64,000 bases of DNA from Chitinophagaceae bacterium (GTDB taxonomy: Bacteria; Bacteroidota; Bacteroidia; Chitinophagales; Chitinophagaceae): NCBI GenBank assembly GCA_027484165.1, contig JAIXWH010000107.1, positions 1 through 64,000 of the forward strand, given 5' to 3'. The position numbers and the translations under genes are program-made. Under the pieces are notes generated by a model. It was not told the DNA's origin. It searched no databases and saw nothing but the letters and a program-made list of their open reading frames with translations. Shown one piece after another: positions 6,073-16,405 of this stretch (position 1 is its first letter; each line of letters opens with the position of its first letter).

Positions 6073-8796
6073 CTATTTCAGTAGAAGAAGATTGCCACTT
6101 TGTTTTCTTCGGGAGCCATTAAAGGTGTATGTTGCAAACCACACAAAGTTGCCTGCTTCTAATTTTTTATTTCTAAACGTTCCTTTCCATTTTTCTGATG
6201 GGTTGTATGAAATAAAAACAGGTTTCCCCAATCTATTATAAATAAATAATTCATATTTATAGATGAGACTTAATGTGCCTATGGCGCCCCAATCATCATT
6301 TAGTCCATCATTATCGGGAGTAAATGCATTTGGGAAAACAATATCATTACACTCATCGAAAACAGTTAAAACTAGTGTAGCAATTGAATCACATCCCGCA
6401 GCATTTGTTGTGTTATATTGATAATTTCCACTTTGAATAAAAGTCTGGTTATTCCAGCGATAAGGTAATTCATTGGCACAAACTTTAACCAGAGTTGTGC
6501 TTGTTGAATTGTTTTTCACATTTAAAATTAGTTTTGCGATGGAGTCGCATCCATTACTAGCGGTAAATACAGCATCATACATTCCCGAACTGTTATAATT
6601 GTTTCCGTTCCATAAAACTGGGAGGTCCGAGATACATTTATTCATTCTTGTAATCGAGGTGTCGTTATGGTTAATCGTTAGGTGAAGGGTTACAATACTG
6701 TCGCAACCTTTAACATTTTTAAAAACATGTGTTGGGGTTCCGGTGCTTAAATAATTGATACCATACCAAACAAAATTTCCACAAGCAACAGCTACAGTAT
6801 CACCTGTGTTAGAAGTATTAATGGTAAGATGTAAGGTGTCTGCCGAACTGCACCCGCTTCCGTTAGTGTAATTATAAATATAGATACCGCTTGTATTATA
6901 GTTTGTGCCATGCCATACATAATTATTACATGCAACTTGATTTTCGGCATTGAAGGTACCCTTGTTAATAGTAAGATATAATGTGTCGGATGAAATGCAT
7001 CCACCTAAGTTGGTATAACTGTAAATATAAGTGCCGCTTATATTGTAGGAGGTTCCACGCCACACATAATTTTCACAGGAGGATTGGGTAGATGAAGTAT
7101 AATTACCATTGTCTATGGTTAGATGTAAGGTATCTGCAGAGTTACATCCGTTTACGTTAGTATAGGTATAGATATACGTACCGCTTGTATTATATGTAGT
7201 TCCATTCCATACAAAACTTCCGCAAGTAGATTGAGTAATAGCACTATAAGTGCCATTATTAATAGTGAGATATAAAGTGTCTTCCGAACTACATCCGCTC
7301 CCATTATTGTAACTATAGAGATAAATACCACTTGAGCTATAGGTAGTACCATGCCATACATAGAATTCACAAGAAGTTTGTGATTCGGAATTACGAGTGC
7401 TATTACTTATGGTAAGATGTAAGGTATCAGTAGAGTTACATCCGTTACTGTTAATATAGTTGTAGATATACGTACCGCTTGTATTATATGTTGTACCATA
7501 CCATACAAAACTTCCGCAAGATGACTGGGTCAGAGAGTTATATGTTCCTGTATAAATTGTAAGATGTAAGGTATCTGCAGAGTTACATCCGTTACTGTTA
7601 GTATAGTTGTAGATATAAGTACCGCTTGTATTATATGTTGTACCATACCATACAAAACTTCCGCAAGTAGATTGAGTAACAGCACTATAAGTGCCGTTGT
7701 TAATGGTGAGACGTAAGGTATCTGCAGAGATACATCCGCTACTGTTAATATAGTTGTAGATATAAGTGCCGCTTGTATTATATGTTGTACCATGCCATAC
7801 AAAACTTCCACAAGTAGATTGAGTAACAGCACTATAAGTGCCGTTGTTAATGGTGAGACGCAGACGAACTACTGAATCACAATTTGCTACATTAGTTGTA
7901 GTATAGGTGGGTGTGTTAGTAGAACTTGTGTAAGTTATTCCATGCCAGGTAAAACTGGAACAGGCTGTAACAGTTGTATCCACTGTTGTGGGATTATTGA
8001 TGGTTAGACGAAGCGTTACGATACTATCGTTACCTGTCACACCCGTTGTGGTGTAAGTAGGTGTGTTTGTAGAAGCAGTGTAAGTTATTCCATACCAGGT
8101 AAAGCTTGAACAGGCAGTTACTGTTGTGTCTCCCCTTGACTGAAAACTGATATTACTGCAACCATTATTAAGGTAAAGAGTATATCCGTTATTCCAAAAA
8201 ACGATATTTCCATCTACATTTGTAGCCCAGTTTCCGGCAGCAGTGTAAGTCCTAACAGGAGCATTACTACCACTGCAACTTGTACTTCCATTGTAAGTGA
8301 CCTGAAGATATCTTGGAGTGGATGGCGAATTTCCTAAAGTTCCATTTGCGCTCCAGTTGCTATTAGTACCCCCTGCGGCATTCGTTTTGATAAATACAAC
8401 ATAGATAGGTGAAGTCCCATTACATAGAGAGGTAACATTATAGTTTTGGTCGAAAGAAGCAGGAATGAACATAACGGTACTTCCGGCGGGTATTGATGTT
8501 GAGGGGGAGGTGACCTGAATTACGGGACAACTTCCAGTTGTGGTTACAGTTCCTGTACCTGTGGGTGTTGTAGCGTCAGCTCCAGACAAATTATTTACTC
8601 TTGGTGGGTTAGCGGTCCCATAATTGAGCGTATAAGTGGATACATTTGCAGTAACACTTGTAGTGAAAATAACAAATTCATTATTTCCTTCTCTTACTCC
8701 ACAGGAATTTACCATAGCCGCCAATAAATTCGGGCATTGCGCCCAAGAGATCTGGCTAATTAATAGTAAAACAAAGAATAAGTATTTTTTTTTCAT
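6073..8796 (-). CDS. secreted repeat protein with type B T9SS (gliding-associated) C-terminal domain
   Basis: A 907-residue surface or secreted protein. It has a signal peptide (residues 1-19, ending ISWAQ) and an N-terminal beta-rich domain (about 20-215) with VREGNNEFVIF, vaguely like lamin-tail modules. Twelve tandem units of about 45-52 residues follow (about 220-815). Each has a Cys near its start, an F/YxW motif (CGSFVWHGTTY), a Gly-Thr-Tyr turn (SGTYIYNY), a second Cys and a closing ADTLHLTI strand. The last about 90 residues (IVFPNAFTPDNDGLNDDWG ... YNRLGKPVF ... WKGTFRNKK ... GNFVWFATYTF) are the gliding motility-associated, CHU_C-type sorting domain. It is divergent from 9220-14892, which uses the same repeat. 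The repeats are probably Ig-like beta-sandwiches forming an adhesive stalk; this is inference. Confidence 0.88.
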   Translation of the reverse strand: MKKKYLFFVLLLISQISWAQCPNLLAAMVNSCGVREGNNEFVIFTTSVTANVSTYTLNYGTANPPRVNNLSGADATTPTGTGTVTTTGSCPVIQVTSPSTSIPAGSTVMFIPASFDQNYNVTSLCNGTSPIYVVFIKTNAAGGTNSNWSANGTLGNSPSTPRYLQVTYNGSTSCSGSNAPVRTYTAAGNWATNVDGNIVFWNNGYTLYLNNGCSNISFQSRGDTTVTACSSFTWYGITYTASTNTPTYTTTGVTGNDSIVTLRLTINNPTTVDTTVTACSSFTWHGITYTSSTNTPTYTTTNVANCDSVVRLRLTINNGTYSAVTQSTCGSFVWHGTTYNTSGTYIYNYINSSGCISADTLRLTINNGTYSAVTQSTCGSFVWYGTTYNTSGTYIYNYTNSNGCNSADTLHLTIYTGTYNSLTQSSCGSFVWYGTTYNTSGTYIYNYINSNGCNSTDTLHLTISNSTRNSESQTSCEFYVWHGTTYSSSGIYLYSYNNGSGCSSEDTLYLTINNGTYSAITQSTCGSFVWNGTTYNTSGTYIYTYTNVNGCNSADTLHLTIDNGNYTSSTQSSCENYVWRGTSYNISGTYIYSYTNLGGCISSDTLYLTINKGTFNAENQVACNNYVWHGTNYNTSGIYIYNYTNGSGCSSADTLHLTINTSNTGDTVAVACGNFVWYGINYLSTGTPTHVFKNVKGCDSIVTLHLTINHNDTSITRMNKCISDLPVLWNGNNYNSSGMYDAVFTASNGCDSIAKLILNVKNNSTSTTLVKVCANELPYRWNNQTFIQSGNYQYNTTNAAGCDSIATLVLTVFDECNDIVFPNAFTPDNDGLNDDWGAIGTLSLIYKYELFIYNRLGKPVFISYNPSEKWKGTFRNKKLEAGNFVWFATYTFNGSRRKQSGNLLLLK
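6363..8139 (-). repeat. 12 tandem two-cysteine coding repeats (about 135-155 bp)
   Basis: In-frame repeats inside the 6073-8796 gene. Units 3-5 and 7 are closest, sharing GTYSAVTQSTCGSFVW and NTSGTYIYNY, so local duplication is fairly recent. The first two and last three units are more divergent. Several antisense frames in this stretch are open only because of the repeat and are not genes. Confidence 0.85.
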
Positions 8797-9219
8797 CTAA
8801 ATTGAGTGCTAAGGTATAAATAACATTGCTATTAGAAGAAAAACAACACAAAATTGTCGTAAAATTAATTCGAAAAAATCATCCGTAGTTACCAAAAAAG
8901 GAGTGTGTATTATTAATACTATTTATGCAGTAACATCAAATACATGTTTAATTAAAACATTAAACAAAACGTTATCTACTCAATAAATTTATCAATTGAC
9001 AAGAAGTCGATGTTTGACTTTTCTAATAAAATTCTTGTAGACCTTACTAAAAATTTCTTTTATGGTTATGGCCAATTTTGTATAATTTCACATTATATTA
9101 AATACGACTTTATTTAATAAATATTAAATTGTTTATATCCGCTATTTCATACCGTCTTTATAATAAGAATATTAATATTCCACTATTCCGTCTATTTAAA
9201 CTTAATAAACAATTCAAAA
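8797..9219. promoter_or_regulatory. divergent promoter region between the two repeat-protein genes
   Basis: A 423-base, very AT-rich spacer separates the start codons of two divergently transcribed genes, so it must contain both promoters. I could not place a confident Bacteroidota -7 (TAnnTTTG) and -33 (TTTG) pair. No open frame of interest is present. Because the genes encode sister proteins, coordinated control from this region is plausible. Confidence 0.5.
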
Positions 9220-12200
9220 ATGAAAAAACTGTACCATTTCATTTTACTGACTATTATTTCGTTGTCTGTAAATGCACAGATAGTTGAAATTACAGCAAAT
9301 ACCGGCTCGAGCAGTAACATCGTAATTGGGCAGAGTAATTATCATGTTTCTGAGAGTATATATTTGGAATCAGAAATAGGCGCTTCTAATTTTTTAACTT
9401 CAGGCTCATCAATAACAAAAATTGCTTTTTCAGTAAATTCCAATACTTCAGTTGTTTTTCCAGTAACAATTAATAATGTTAGAATTTCAGTTAAAAATAC
9501 AACAGCAACAACGTTAGCTTCAGGAGCTAATAATACAACAGGTTATACGATTGTATATAGTGGCTCTATTACTTTTAGTGGAACAGGCTGGAAAACAATA
9601 CCATTATCTACATCATTCATTAGAACTGCTGGACAAAACCTTCAAATAAAAATTGAACGCACTAATAATATTTCTAATTCTGCTTTAGTGTTTGATGCGT
9701 CGATGGGCAACAATACTTCATCAACAGCTTTGTCATCAAGAAGATACAATGGAAATGCAAGTATTACCACAAACACTGTACTTAATTCCACATTGTTTAG
9801 ACCAGCGATACAATTTATTCGTCCATTTCCAACAGATGCTCAGGCCGTTGGAATAATCAATCCTGTTAGCTCTTGTTTTAATACAAATCAAACAATTAAA
9901 GTTGCAATAAAAAACAATGGAACTACCACAATTGCAGCAGGAGCAGCAAGTGTAAATCTTTCAATAACAGGTGCAAATACAAGTATAACTACATCAACAA
10001 ATGCATCAATTATTCCTGTTGACTCTACAGCTTTAATTGTTTTCAACGGTATTAATTTGAATACAGCTGGTTTAAATCAGGAGACAGCAATTGTAAATGT
10101 TTTTTCTGATGGATATCGTAAAAATGATACTGCCACTTCAAATGTAACGACTGCTACTAGTTTATCTGCTTTTCCTCAAACAGAAGATGTTGAAGGTCAG
10201 TTTGATGTTTTTGCATACTTGAAAGCAGTTGTTGGAACAAATGCATGGACTGTACTTTCGTTTATCTCCAACACAGGAGCATTTAATAATGGTTGGAATT
10301 TGGATTCGTTAACAACAAGACCCAATGGAACAGGTGCTAATTTTTTTATTTTTGATAGTTATGATGCTGCTCCAGGTACAGTGAGTAGATTGTTTAGCAA
10401 TTGCATCACACTTCCTTCAACGGGTGCTTCGAGAGTTAGTTTTTGGATGAGTCATGACAGCGCTTTTGCATCCAACCTGGATAGTATGTATGTAGCAGTT
10501 TCAAATAATAAAGGCGCAACATGGACAAGAATTAAAGGATTTAAAAGACCCGATGCTTCATTGATTGAATATGCGTGGATACAAGACAGTGTTGATATTT
10601 CTGCCTACAATAGCCAAACGATTCAGCTCGCGTTTGAAGGTGTTAGTGCTTTCGGTAACGCTTTTGGCTTAGATGACATCAATATCTACAATGTAAATAT
10701 TTGTCTTCCTACTCGAAACACAACAACAATAGTTTCTTGCAATTCTTATACCTGGGTTGCCAATAACAGCACGGTATATACTAACAGCGGAACTTATATC
10801 AGAAACTACAATAATTCTTGCGGACTAGCATCTTCCGACACTTTAAAACTAACCATAAACCAAGGAACATTTAGTTCTGTTACAAGATCAGCTTGTGTCA
10901 ATTATACTTGGCCAACTAACGGTCAAACTTATTCGAATAGTGGAACCTATATCAGAAATTATACCAATGCATCCGGTTGTCCATCTGCTGACACTTTAAA
11001 ACTTACGATTAATCAAGGAACATTCACCTCTTCTTCGGTTAGCAATTGTGGAACTTATACCTGGAGTATCAACAATCAAACTTATTCGAGTAGCGGAACC
11101 TATATCAGAAACTATACAAACGTATTGGGATGCGCATCAGCCGATACTTTAAAACTAACAATCAACAGAGGAACATTTACATCAACCACCACTACCAGTT
11201 GCGGAACTTATACCTGGTCTGCTAACGGACAAACGTATAATTCGAGTGGTATTTACATACGCACATACAATAATAGTAATGGTTGTGCATCAGCAGATAC
11301 GCTAAAACTTACGATTAGTCAGGGTACTTATACTTCATCATCGGTAACCAATTGTGGTAGCTATATCTGGAGTGCTAACGGTCAAACCTATTCGAATAGT
11401 GGAACTTATATCAGAAATTATACTAACACTTTGGGTTGTTCATCAGCCGATACTTTAAAACTTACAATCATTCAGGGTACTTTCACATCAACTACAATAA
11501 TTCGATGCGGGAGTTATACTTGGATTGCAAATGGTCAAACCTATAATGCAAGTGGAACTTATGTAAGGACATACAATAATGTTTTGGGATGTGCATCAGC
11601 TGATACTTTAAAACTAACCATTAATCAGGGAACATTCACATCAACTTCAGTAAACAATTGCGGAACATATACATGGCCTGCAAATGGAATTTCTTATTCT
11701 ACAAGTGGAACCTATGTAAGGACATACAATAATGTTTTGGGATGTGCATCAGCCGATACTTTAAAACTAACCATTAATCAGGGCACATTTACATCCACAT
11801 CAATTACGAGTTGTGAATCCTATACCTGGAGTATTAATAATCAAACTTACACACTAAGTGGTGTATATGTGAGAACATACAACAATGCATCTGGTTGTTT
11901 TTCAGCAGACACCCTAAAGCTCACAATAAATCAGGGAACATATACATCTAACAATATTACCAGTTGCGGAAGTTATACTTGGAATGGGGTTACCTATACA
12001 TCAAGTGGAATTTATACCAAAAGTTATACCAATAGTTTGGGATGCGCTTCTGTTGACACCCTAAAGCTCACGATTAATCAGAGTACATTTACTTCAATCA
12101 GCATTACCAATTGTGGAAGTTATACTTGGAATGGTGTTACCTATACATCAAGCGGAATATATACCAAAAGTTATACCAATAGTTTGGGTTGCGCTTCTGT

Positions 12201-14892
12201 TGATACCCTAAAGCTCACGATTAATCAGAGTACATTTACTTCAATCAGTATTACCAATTGTGGAAGCTATACTTGGAATGGGGTTACCTATACAACAAGC
12301 GGAATATATACCAAAAGTTATAACAATGGTTCAGGATGTGCCTCTGTTGACACGCTGAAGCTTACAATCAATCAGGGAAATTTCACAGCTACAGCTGTAA
12401 TTAAATGCGGAAATTATACCTGGCCTTCGAATGGTCAAAACTACACTACCTCCGGAACATACACTTATGATTACATTAATACATCCGGATGTTCTTCAGT
12501 AGACACTTTATATTTATCAATAACACCAGCAATTAATAATACCAATTATGCCAATTCTTGTGGCCCATATTTATGGACTACTAACGGAAACACCTATTCG
12601 ATATCTGGCACCTATTATTATAACAATTCAAATTGTGGAACAACAGATACATTAAAACTAACCATCAATCAGGGAAACTATTCATCAATAAGTATTACTG
12701 AATGCGGAAGCTATACATGGAATGGAGTTACCTATACTGTAAATGGAATTTACACCAAAAATTATATCAATAGCTTTGGGTGCAATTCTGTAGATACATT
12801 GAAACTTACAATTAACCAAGGTACATTTAATTCAAGCAGTGTATCGGCTTGCGAAACCTATGTTTGGAATGGAATTACTTATACCTCGACTGGAGTTTAT
12901 ACAAAAAACTATACCAATAATTTTGGCTGTTTGTCTGTAGACACTTTAAAACTTACCATCAATCAAGGTACATACAGGTCAACCAATGTAGTGAGTTGTG
13001 AAAATTATATCTGGAATGGAAACAACTATACATCTAGCGGAACATACACAATATCATATACTAATGGTTTGGGATGCTCGTCAGTAGATACCCTATATTT
13101 GACAATAACCAGAGGCACATATAGATCATTAAGCATAATAGCCTGTGAAAATTATATCTGGAACGGAGTTACCTATACTATCAGTGGAGTTTATTCAAAA
13201 ATCTATACCAATACAGACGGTTGTTTGTCGGTGGACACCTTAAAGCTTACCATTAATCAGGGTACATACTCTTCTACAAGTGTTGCCAATTGCGGAAGTT
13301 ACACTTGGAACGCAAACGGACAAACTTATAGCATAAGTGGAACTTATACAAATGTTTATACTAACGGTTTAGGATGTACGTCTGTAGATACATTAAAACT
13401 CACCATCAACCAAGGAACTTATACATCAAATAGCGTTACCAATTGTGGCAGCTATATCTGGCAAACGAATGGACAAACTTATAATGCAAGTGGTAATTAT
13501 ATTTATACCTATTTTAATGGCTTGGGTTGTCCTTCGGCAGACACTTTAAAACTCACGATTAATCAGGGCACATATACATCAACAAGTATAACGAATTGTG
13601 GAAGCTATACCTGGCCGGCAAACGGAGAAACTTATAGCATAAGTGGTACATATACAAATGTTTATACTAACGGTTTAGGATGTACGTCTGTAGATACATT
13701 AAAACTCACTATCAATCAAGGAACTTATACATCAAATATTGTTACCAATTGTGGAAGCTATACTTGGTTGGCAAACGGGCAAACTTATAATGCAAGCGGT
13801 AATTATGTAAGAACATACACTAACGGTGTGGGTTGCCCGTCAACAGACACGCTTAAACTTACCATAACTCAAGCTACCTATACCTCAACTTCTGTAATAA
13901 CATGTGGAAGTTACACCTGGTCAACAAATGGACAAACCTATAACATAAGCGGTATCTATGTAAGAAATTATATTAATGGTCAAGGCTGTTCATCTGCCGA
14001 CACACTAAAACTAATCATAACTCAAGGTACTTTTACATCAAATGAGATTACAGCATGTGATAGTTATATATGGAATGTAAACGGACAAGTCTATACAACA
14101 TCAGGAACATACTTATACTCATACAATAACAATTTGGGGTGTCCTTCAGTTGACACATTAAATTTAACCATCAATCAGGGTACTTTTACATTAACTCCGA
14201 TTACAACTTGCGAAAGTTATACATGGAATGCAAATGGTGTAACATATACAGAAACAGGAACGTATACACGAAATTATGTTAATGGACAAGGTTGTTTATC
14301 TGTTGACACCTTGTATTTATGGATAAATCAACCAACAAAAAGAAATGATACTATTATAAGCTGTGATCAATATACATGGCCTTACAATGGGCAAACCTAT
14401 ACATCAAGCGGAACTTATACAAGAGATTATATTAATGGTTTGGGATGTGCATCAACAGACACTTTACATTTAAATATTGTAACTACTCATAGAGATAGTA
14501 CAATAAATATAACTTCTTTTGAAAGCTATACATGGCCTTTAAATGGCGAAACCTACACCGAGAGTGGAACTTACTTTTATACTATTATTAGTCCCACAGA
14601 ATGCATCTTAGTGAAATTAAATCTCACTATTGGTAGCGTAAAAGTATATCCCAATCCAACAACAGGAATCATCAAACTCAACTTCTCTAATTTGGAAATC
14701 CCTGATGGTATGGTGATAACTATATCTGTTTTTGATAGAATTGGAAAATTGATAAAGAAGCAAACAACTTTATCTAATACATTAAATGAATTAGACTTAA
14801 CTCCTTACACAAACGGACTTTATATTCTAAGAGTTCAAACGTCAGAGAAGATATATTTATCCTCAAAAATTATAAAACAGTCGATTAATTAA
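9220..14892 (+). CDS. giant secreted repeat protein with type A T9SS C-terminal domain
   Basis: A 1890-residue secreted protein with a signal peptide (1-19, ending SVNAQ). Domains in order: a beta domain (about 25-200), a CARDB-like segment (about 205-310), and a jelly-roll domain resembling cleaved-adhesin/MAM modules (about 320-495: WNLDSLTTRPNGTG ... LAFEGVSAFGNAFGLDDI). Then come 26 tandem units of about 48-52 residues (about 500-1805), each with CxxYTW, SGTY and GCxSxDTLKLTINQ landmarks. The last unit has lost both usual cysteine contexts. The final about 85 residues (SVKVYPNPTTGIIKLNF ... GLYILRVQTSEKIYLSSKI) are a type A (Por_Secre_tail) T9SS signal. The composition is Thr/Ser/Asn-rich. 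The likely role is adhesion or matrix; this is inference. Its 3' end overlaps the convergent gene at 14885 by 8 bases. Confidence 0.9.
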   Translation: MKKLYHFILLTIISLSVNAQIVEITANTGSSSNIVIGQSNYHVSESIYLESEIGASNFLTSGSSITKIAFSVNSNTSVVFPVTINNVRISVKNTTATTLASGANNTTGYTIVYSGSITFSGTGWKTIPLSTSFIRTAGQNLQIKIERTNNISNSALVFDASMGNNTSSTALSSRRYNGNASITTNTVLNSTLFRPAIQFIRPFPTDAQAVGIINPVSSCFNTNQTIKVAIKNNGTTTIAAGAASVNLSITGANTSITTSTNASIIPVDSTALIVFNGINLNTAGLNQETAIVNVFSDGYRKNDTATSNVTTATSLSAFPQTEDVEGQFDVFAYLKAVVGTNAWTVLSFISNTGAFNNGWNLDSLTTRPNGTGANFFIFDSYDAAPGTVSRLFSNCITLPSTGASRVSFWMSHDSAFASNLDSMYVAVSNNKGATWTRIKGFKRPDASLIEYAWIQDSVDISAYNSQTIQLAFEGVSAFGNAFGLDDINIYNVNICLPTRNTTTIVSCNSYTWVANNSTVYTNSGTYIRNYNNSCGLASSDTLKLTINQGTFSSVTRSACVNYTWPTNGQTYSNSGTYIRNYTNASGCPSADTLKLTINQGTFTSSSVSNCGTYTWSINNQTYSSSGTYIRNYTNVLGCASADTLKLTINRGTFTSTTTTSCGTYTWSANGQTYNSSGIYIRTYNNSNGCASADTLKLTISQGTYTSSSVTNCGSYIWSANGQTYSNSGTYIRNYTNTLGCSSADTLKLTIIQGTFTSTTIIRCGSYTWIANGQTYNASGTYVRTYNNVLGCASADTLKLTINQGTFTSTSVNNCGTYTWPANGISYSTSGTYVRTYNNVLGCASADTLKLTINQGTFTSTSITSCESYTWSINNQTYTLSGVYVRTYNNASGCFSADTLKLTINQGTYTSNNITSCGSYTWNGVTYTSSGIYTKSYTNSLGCASVDTLKLTINQSTFTSISITNCGSYTWNGVTYTSSGIYTKSYTNSLGCASVDTLKLTINQSTFTSISITNCGSYTWNGVTYTTSGIYTKSYNNGSGCASVDTLKLTINQGNFTATAVIKCGNYTWPSNGQNYTTSGTYTYDYINTSGCSSVDTLYLSITPAINNTNYANSCGPYLWTTNGNTYSISGTYYYNNSNCGTTDTLKLTINQGNYSSISITECGSYTWNGVTYTVNGIYTKNYINSFGCNSVDTLKLTINQGTFNSSSVSACETYVWNGITYTSTGVYTKNYTNNFGCLSVDTLKLTINQGTYRSTNVVSCENYIWNGNNYTSSGTYTISYTNGLGCSSVDTLYLTITRGTYRSLSIIACENYIWNGVTYTISGVYSKIYTNTDGCLSVDTLKLTINQGTYSSTSVANCGSYTWNANGQTYSISGTYTNVYTNGLGCTSVDTLKLTINQGTYTSNSVTNCGSYIWQTNGQTYNASGNYIYTYFNGLGCPSADTLKLTINQGTYTSTSITNCGSYTWPANGETYSISGTYTNVYTNGLGCTSVDTLKLTINQGTYTSNIVTNCGSYTWLANGQTYNASGNYVRTYTNGVGCPSTDTLKLTITQATYTSTSVITCGSYTWSTNGQTYNISGIYVRNYINGQGCSSADTLKLIITQGTFTSNEITACDSYIWNVNGQVYTTSGTYLYSYNNNLGCPSVDTLNLTINQGTFTLTPITTCESYTWNANGVTYTETGTYTRNYVNGQGCLSVDTLYLWINQPTKRNDTIISCDQYTWPYNGQTYTSSGTYTRDYINGLGCASTDTLHLNIVTTHRDSTINITSFESYTWPLNGETYTESGTYFYTIISPTECILVKLNLTIGSVKVYPNPTTGIIKLNFSNLEIPDGMVITISVFDRIGKLIKKQTTLSNTLNELDLTPYTNGLYILRVQTSEKIYLSSKIIKQSIN
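10711..14634 (+). repeat. 26 tandem two-cysteine coding repeats
   Basis: In-frame repeats of about 145-155 bp within the 9220-14892 gene. Units 9, 10 and 11 (about 11938-12376) are near-identical, and units 18-19 recur as units 20-21 (about 13260-13860). The array has therefore grown by both one-unit and two-unit duplications. The landmarks match the repeat of the divergent gene at 6073-8796. Confidence 0.9.
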
Positions 14893-16123
14893 AATTGATA
14901 GTAGTATCTTTCGTCAGTACAACTCCTTCCTGAGGTCTTCCTAAAAGAATACTTTTTTCATCAATCAGTGATTTCAATTCTGGCGATGAGATACTATCAA
15001 GTATTTCATTTTTCAGATAAAAAGAACGGATGCTGTTATCTGGCTTATGCCATTTTATGATTTTACATCCACAGCTCGCATTTTCAATATCGTTAATTAC
15101 TTCTTCAATATCTCCACCCTTTCCCAATTTCGTGTATACTTCCCTGATACCAATGATTTTGTTTTTCTTTCCAATATCAAAATTCCAAGAAGTTGATATG
15201 GCTGTAAGATTGGTGTTGTTATAATTTAAATCTAGTAAAGAATGTCGTGGCGACTCGGTAGTATTCTCTTTATTTTTTACTCTTGAATATATGGAAACGA
15301 TACCTGGCGATTCGAACTGCATATAGCCAACATGATCGAAACTTGCGCCGTATCTGTTGAATGTAAAGTATCCATCTTTGTATTTGATGCTTACAATATT
15401 GGATACCACTTTATGAAATCTTTTCGGATCAGAAATTCTTGCCTGAGGAGAACCCGTATAGCATAACCAAACACCTTCCAAGCTGTCAATTTCCATTGGT
15501 GTTGGTTGATATGGCAGTAGGTTCATGTCTTTTTTCAACACATTCCAATTTTTATTGGATGTATTGTAATTTATTAAAGTACCAGCTAGGATTAAAAATA
15601 GTATAACCAATAAGGTCTTTAAAGCAACAGTTTTTTTTGAATACTTCTTTTCAACCTGTGAAAGCTGTTTTTTAAGTTCAATATTTTCTTCCTCAATGAT
15701 AAAAACATCATCACTTTTCTCCTGGCCAGAAGTTTCTAGCAAATTAGGATCGCTAGGATTTGACGCAAACCTTTTTCTTCCCATTCCAAACAAATAAATA
15801 TAACAGGCATCAACAAGATAGGGTCGGGGGTGAGACACGATGCCATTCAATGCATCTTTAATCTGCCCGCCGGTGATGTCATATTTTCTGTATGGAAAAT
15901 CTTTTGCATTAGGATTGGTGTCGGTTGAGTATGGGTCGGTACCTAATTCCTGATGTCTTTCAGGAAGGTCTTTTGTGATATTACTTAATAGTATAGCAAG
16001 CCCCTCGTAGTTCTTTCTGTTTGTATTTTGAACAATTTCAACGCCTGTTTCTGTTTTATACTTCTCCACTACTTGCTTCAGCAAGTAAACAATCTCCTCT
16101 TTCCCCTTTTTGATTTTAGTCAT
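14885..16123 (-). CDS. single-pass membrane protein of unknown function
   Basis: A 412-residue protein without a signal peptide. It has a helical N-terminal domain (1-130: KGKEEIVYLLKQVVEKYK, DITGGQIKDALNGIV) and an acidic coiled coil (about 138-163). One transmembrane helix follows (about 165-186: VALKTLLVILFLILAGTL), then a C-terminal domain of about 225 residues. Basic residues precede the helix, so the N-terminal part should be cytoplasmic and the C-terminal domain periplasmic. That layout suits a sensor or signal-transmitting protein, but no known output or sensory family was recognised. The C-terminal region contains LEGVWLCYTGSPQARISDP and later SCGCKIIKWHKPD. It converges on the giant repeat gene, overlapping its stop by 8 bases. 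Confidence 0.75.
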   Translation of the reverse strand: MTKIKKGKEEIVYLLKQVVEKYKTETGVEIVQNTNRKNYEGLAILLSNITKDLPERHQELGTDPYSTDTNPNAKDFPYRKYDITGGQIKDALNGIVSHPRPYLVDACYIYLFGMGRKRFASNPSDPNLLETSGQEKSDDVFIIEEENIELKKQLSQVEKKYSKKTVALKTLLVILFLILAGTLINYNTSNKNWNVLKKDMNLLPYQPTPMEIDSLEGVWLCYTGSPQARISDPKRFHKVVSNIVSIKYKDGYFTFNRYGASFDHVGYMQFESPGIVSIYSRVKNKENTTESPRHSLLDLNYNNTNLTAISTSWNFDIGKKNKIIGIREVYTKLGKGGDIEEVINDIENASCGCKIIKWHKPDNSIRSFYLKNEILDSISSPELKSLIDEKSILLGRPQEGVVLTKDTTINFN

Positions 16124-16405
16124 AAAACAATTGTTATCAATAAGTTATATCATTTCGGAAACTATTTTTAATTTCCGAAATGGCATAAATGATTTAGCAA
16201 CCATTTAGTATGCTAATTTTCTGTCTTTTAAAAGTAAATTTGATACAGCTTTGTAGAAGACATTTGAATAATAAGCATTTTTAATATTTACTTTCTCTTT
16301 ACAAACTTATTAAAATTTATCTTACAAAACGATTGCTAAATATCCACCAGTTAGACCCAACCATAAATCATTCTAAAATCACCATATATTAAAATATATT
16401 ACTGT

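Noticed and set aside
6792-7832. Several 70-100 codon minus-strand frames inside the repeat array of the 6073-8796 gene
   Set aside because: They are out-of-frame shadows kept open by the periodic repeat, with no start context or family similarity.
10711-14634. Possible CRISPR-like array because of many regular repeats
   Set aside because: Repeats are about 150 bases, in frame, without unique spacers, and continuous with a signal peptide and T9SS tail in one long gene.
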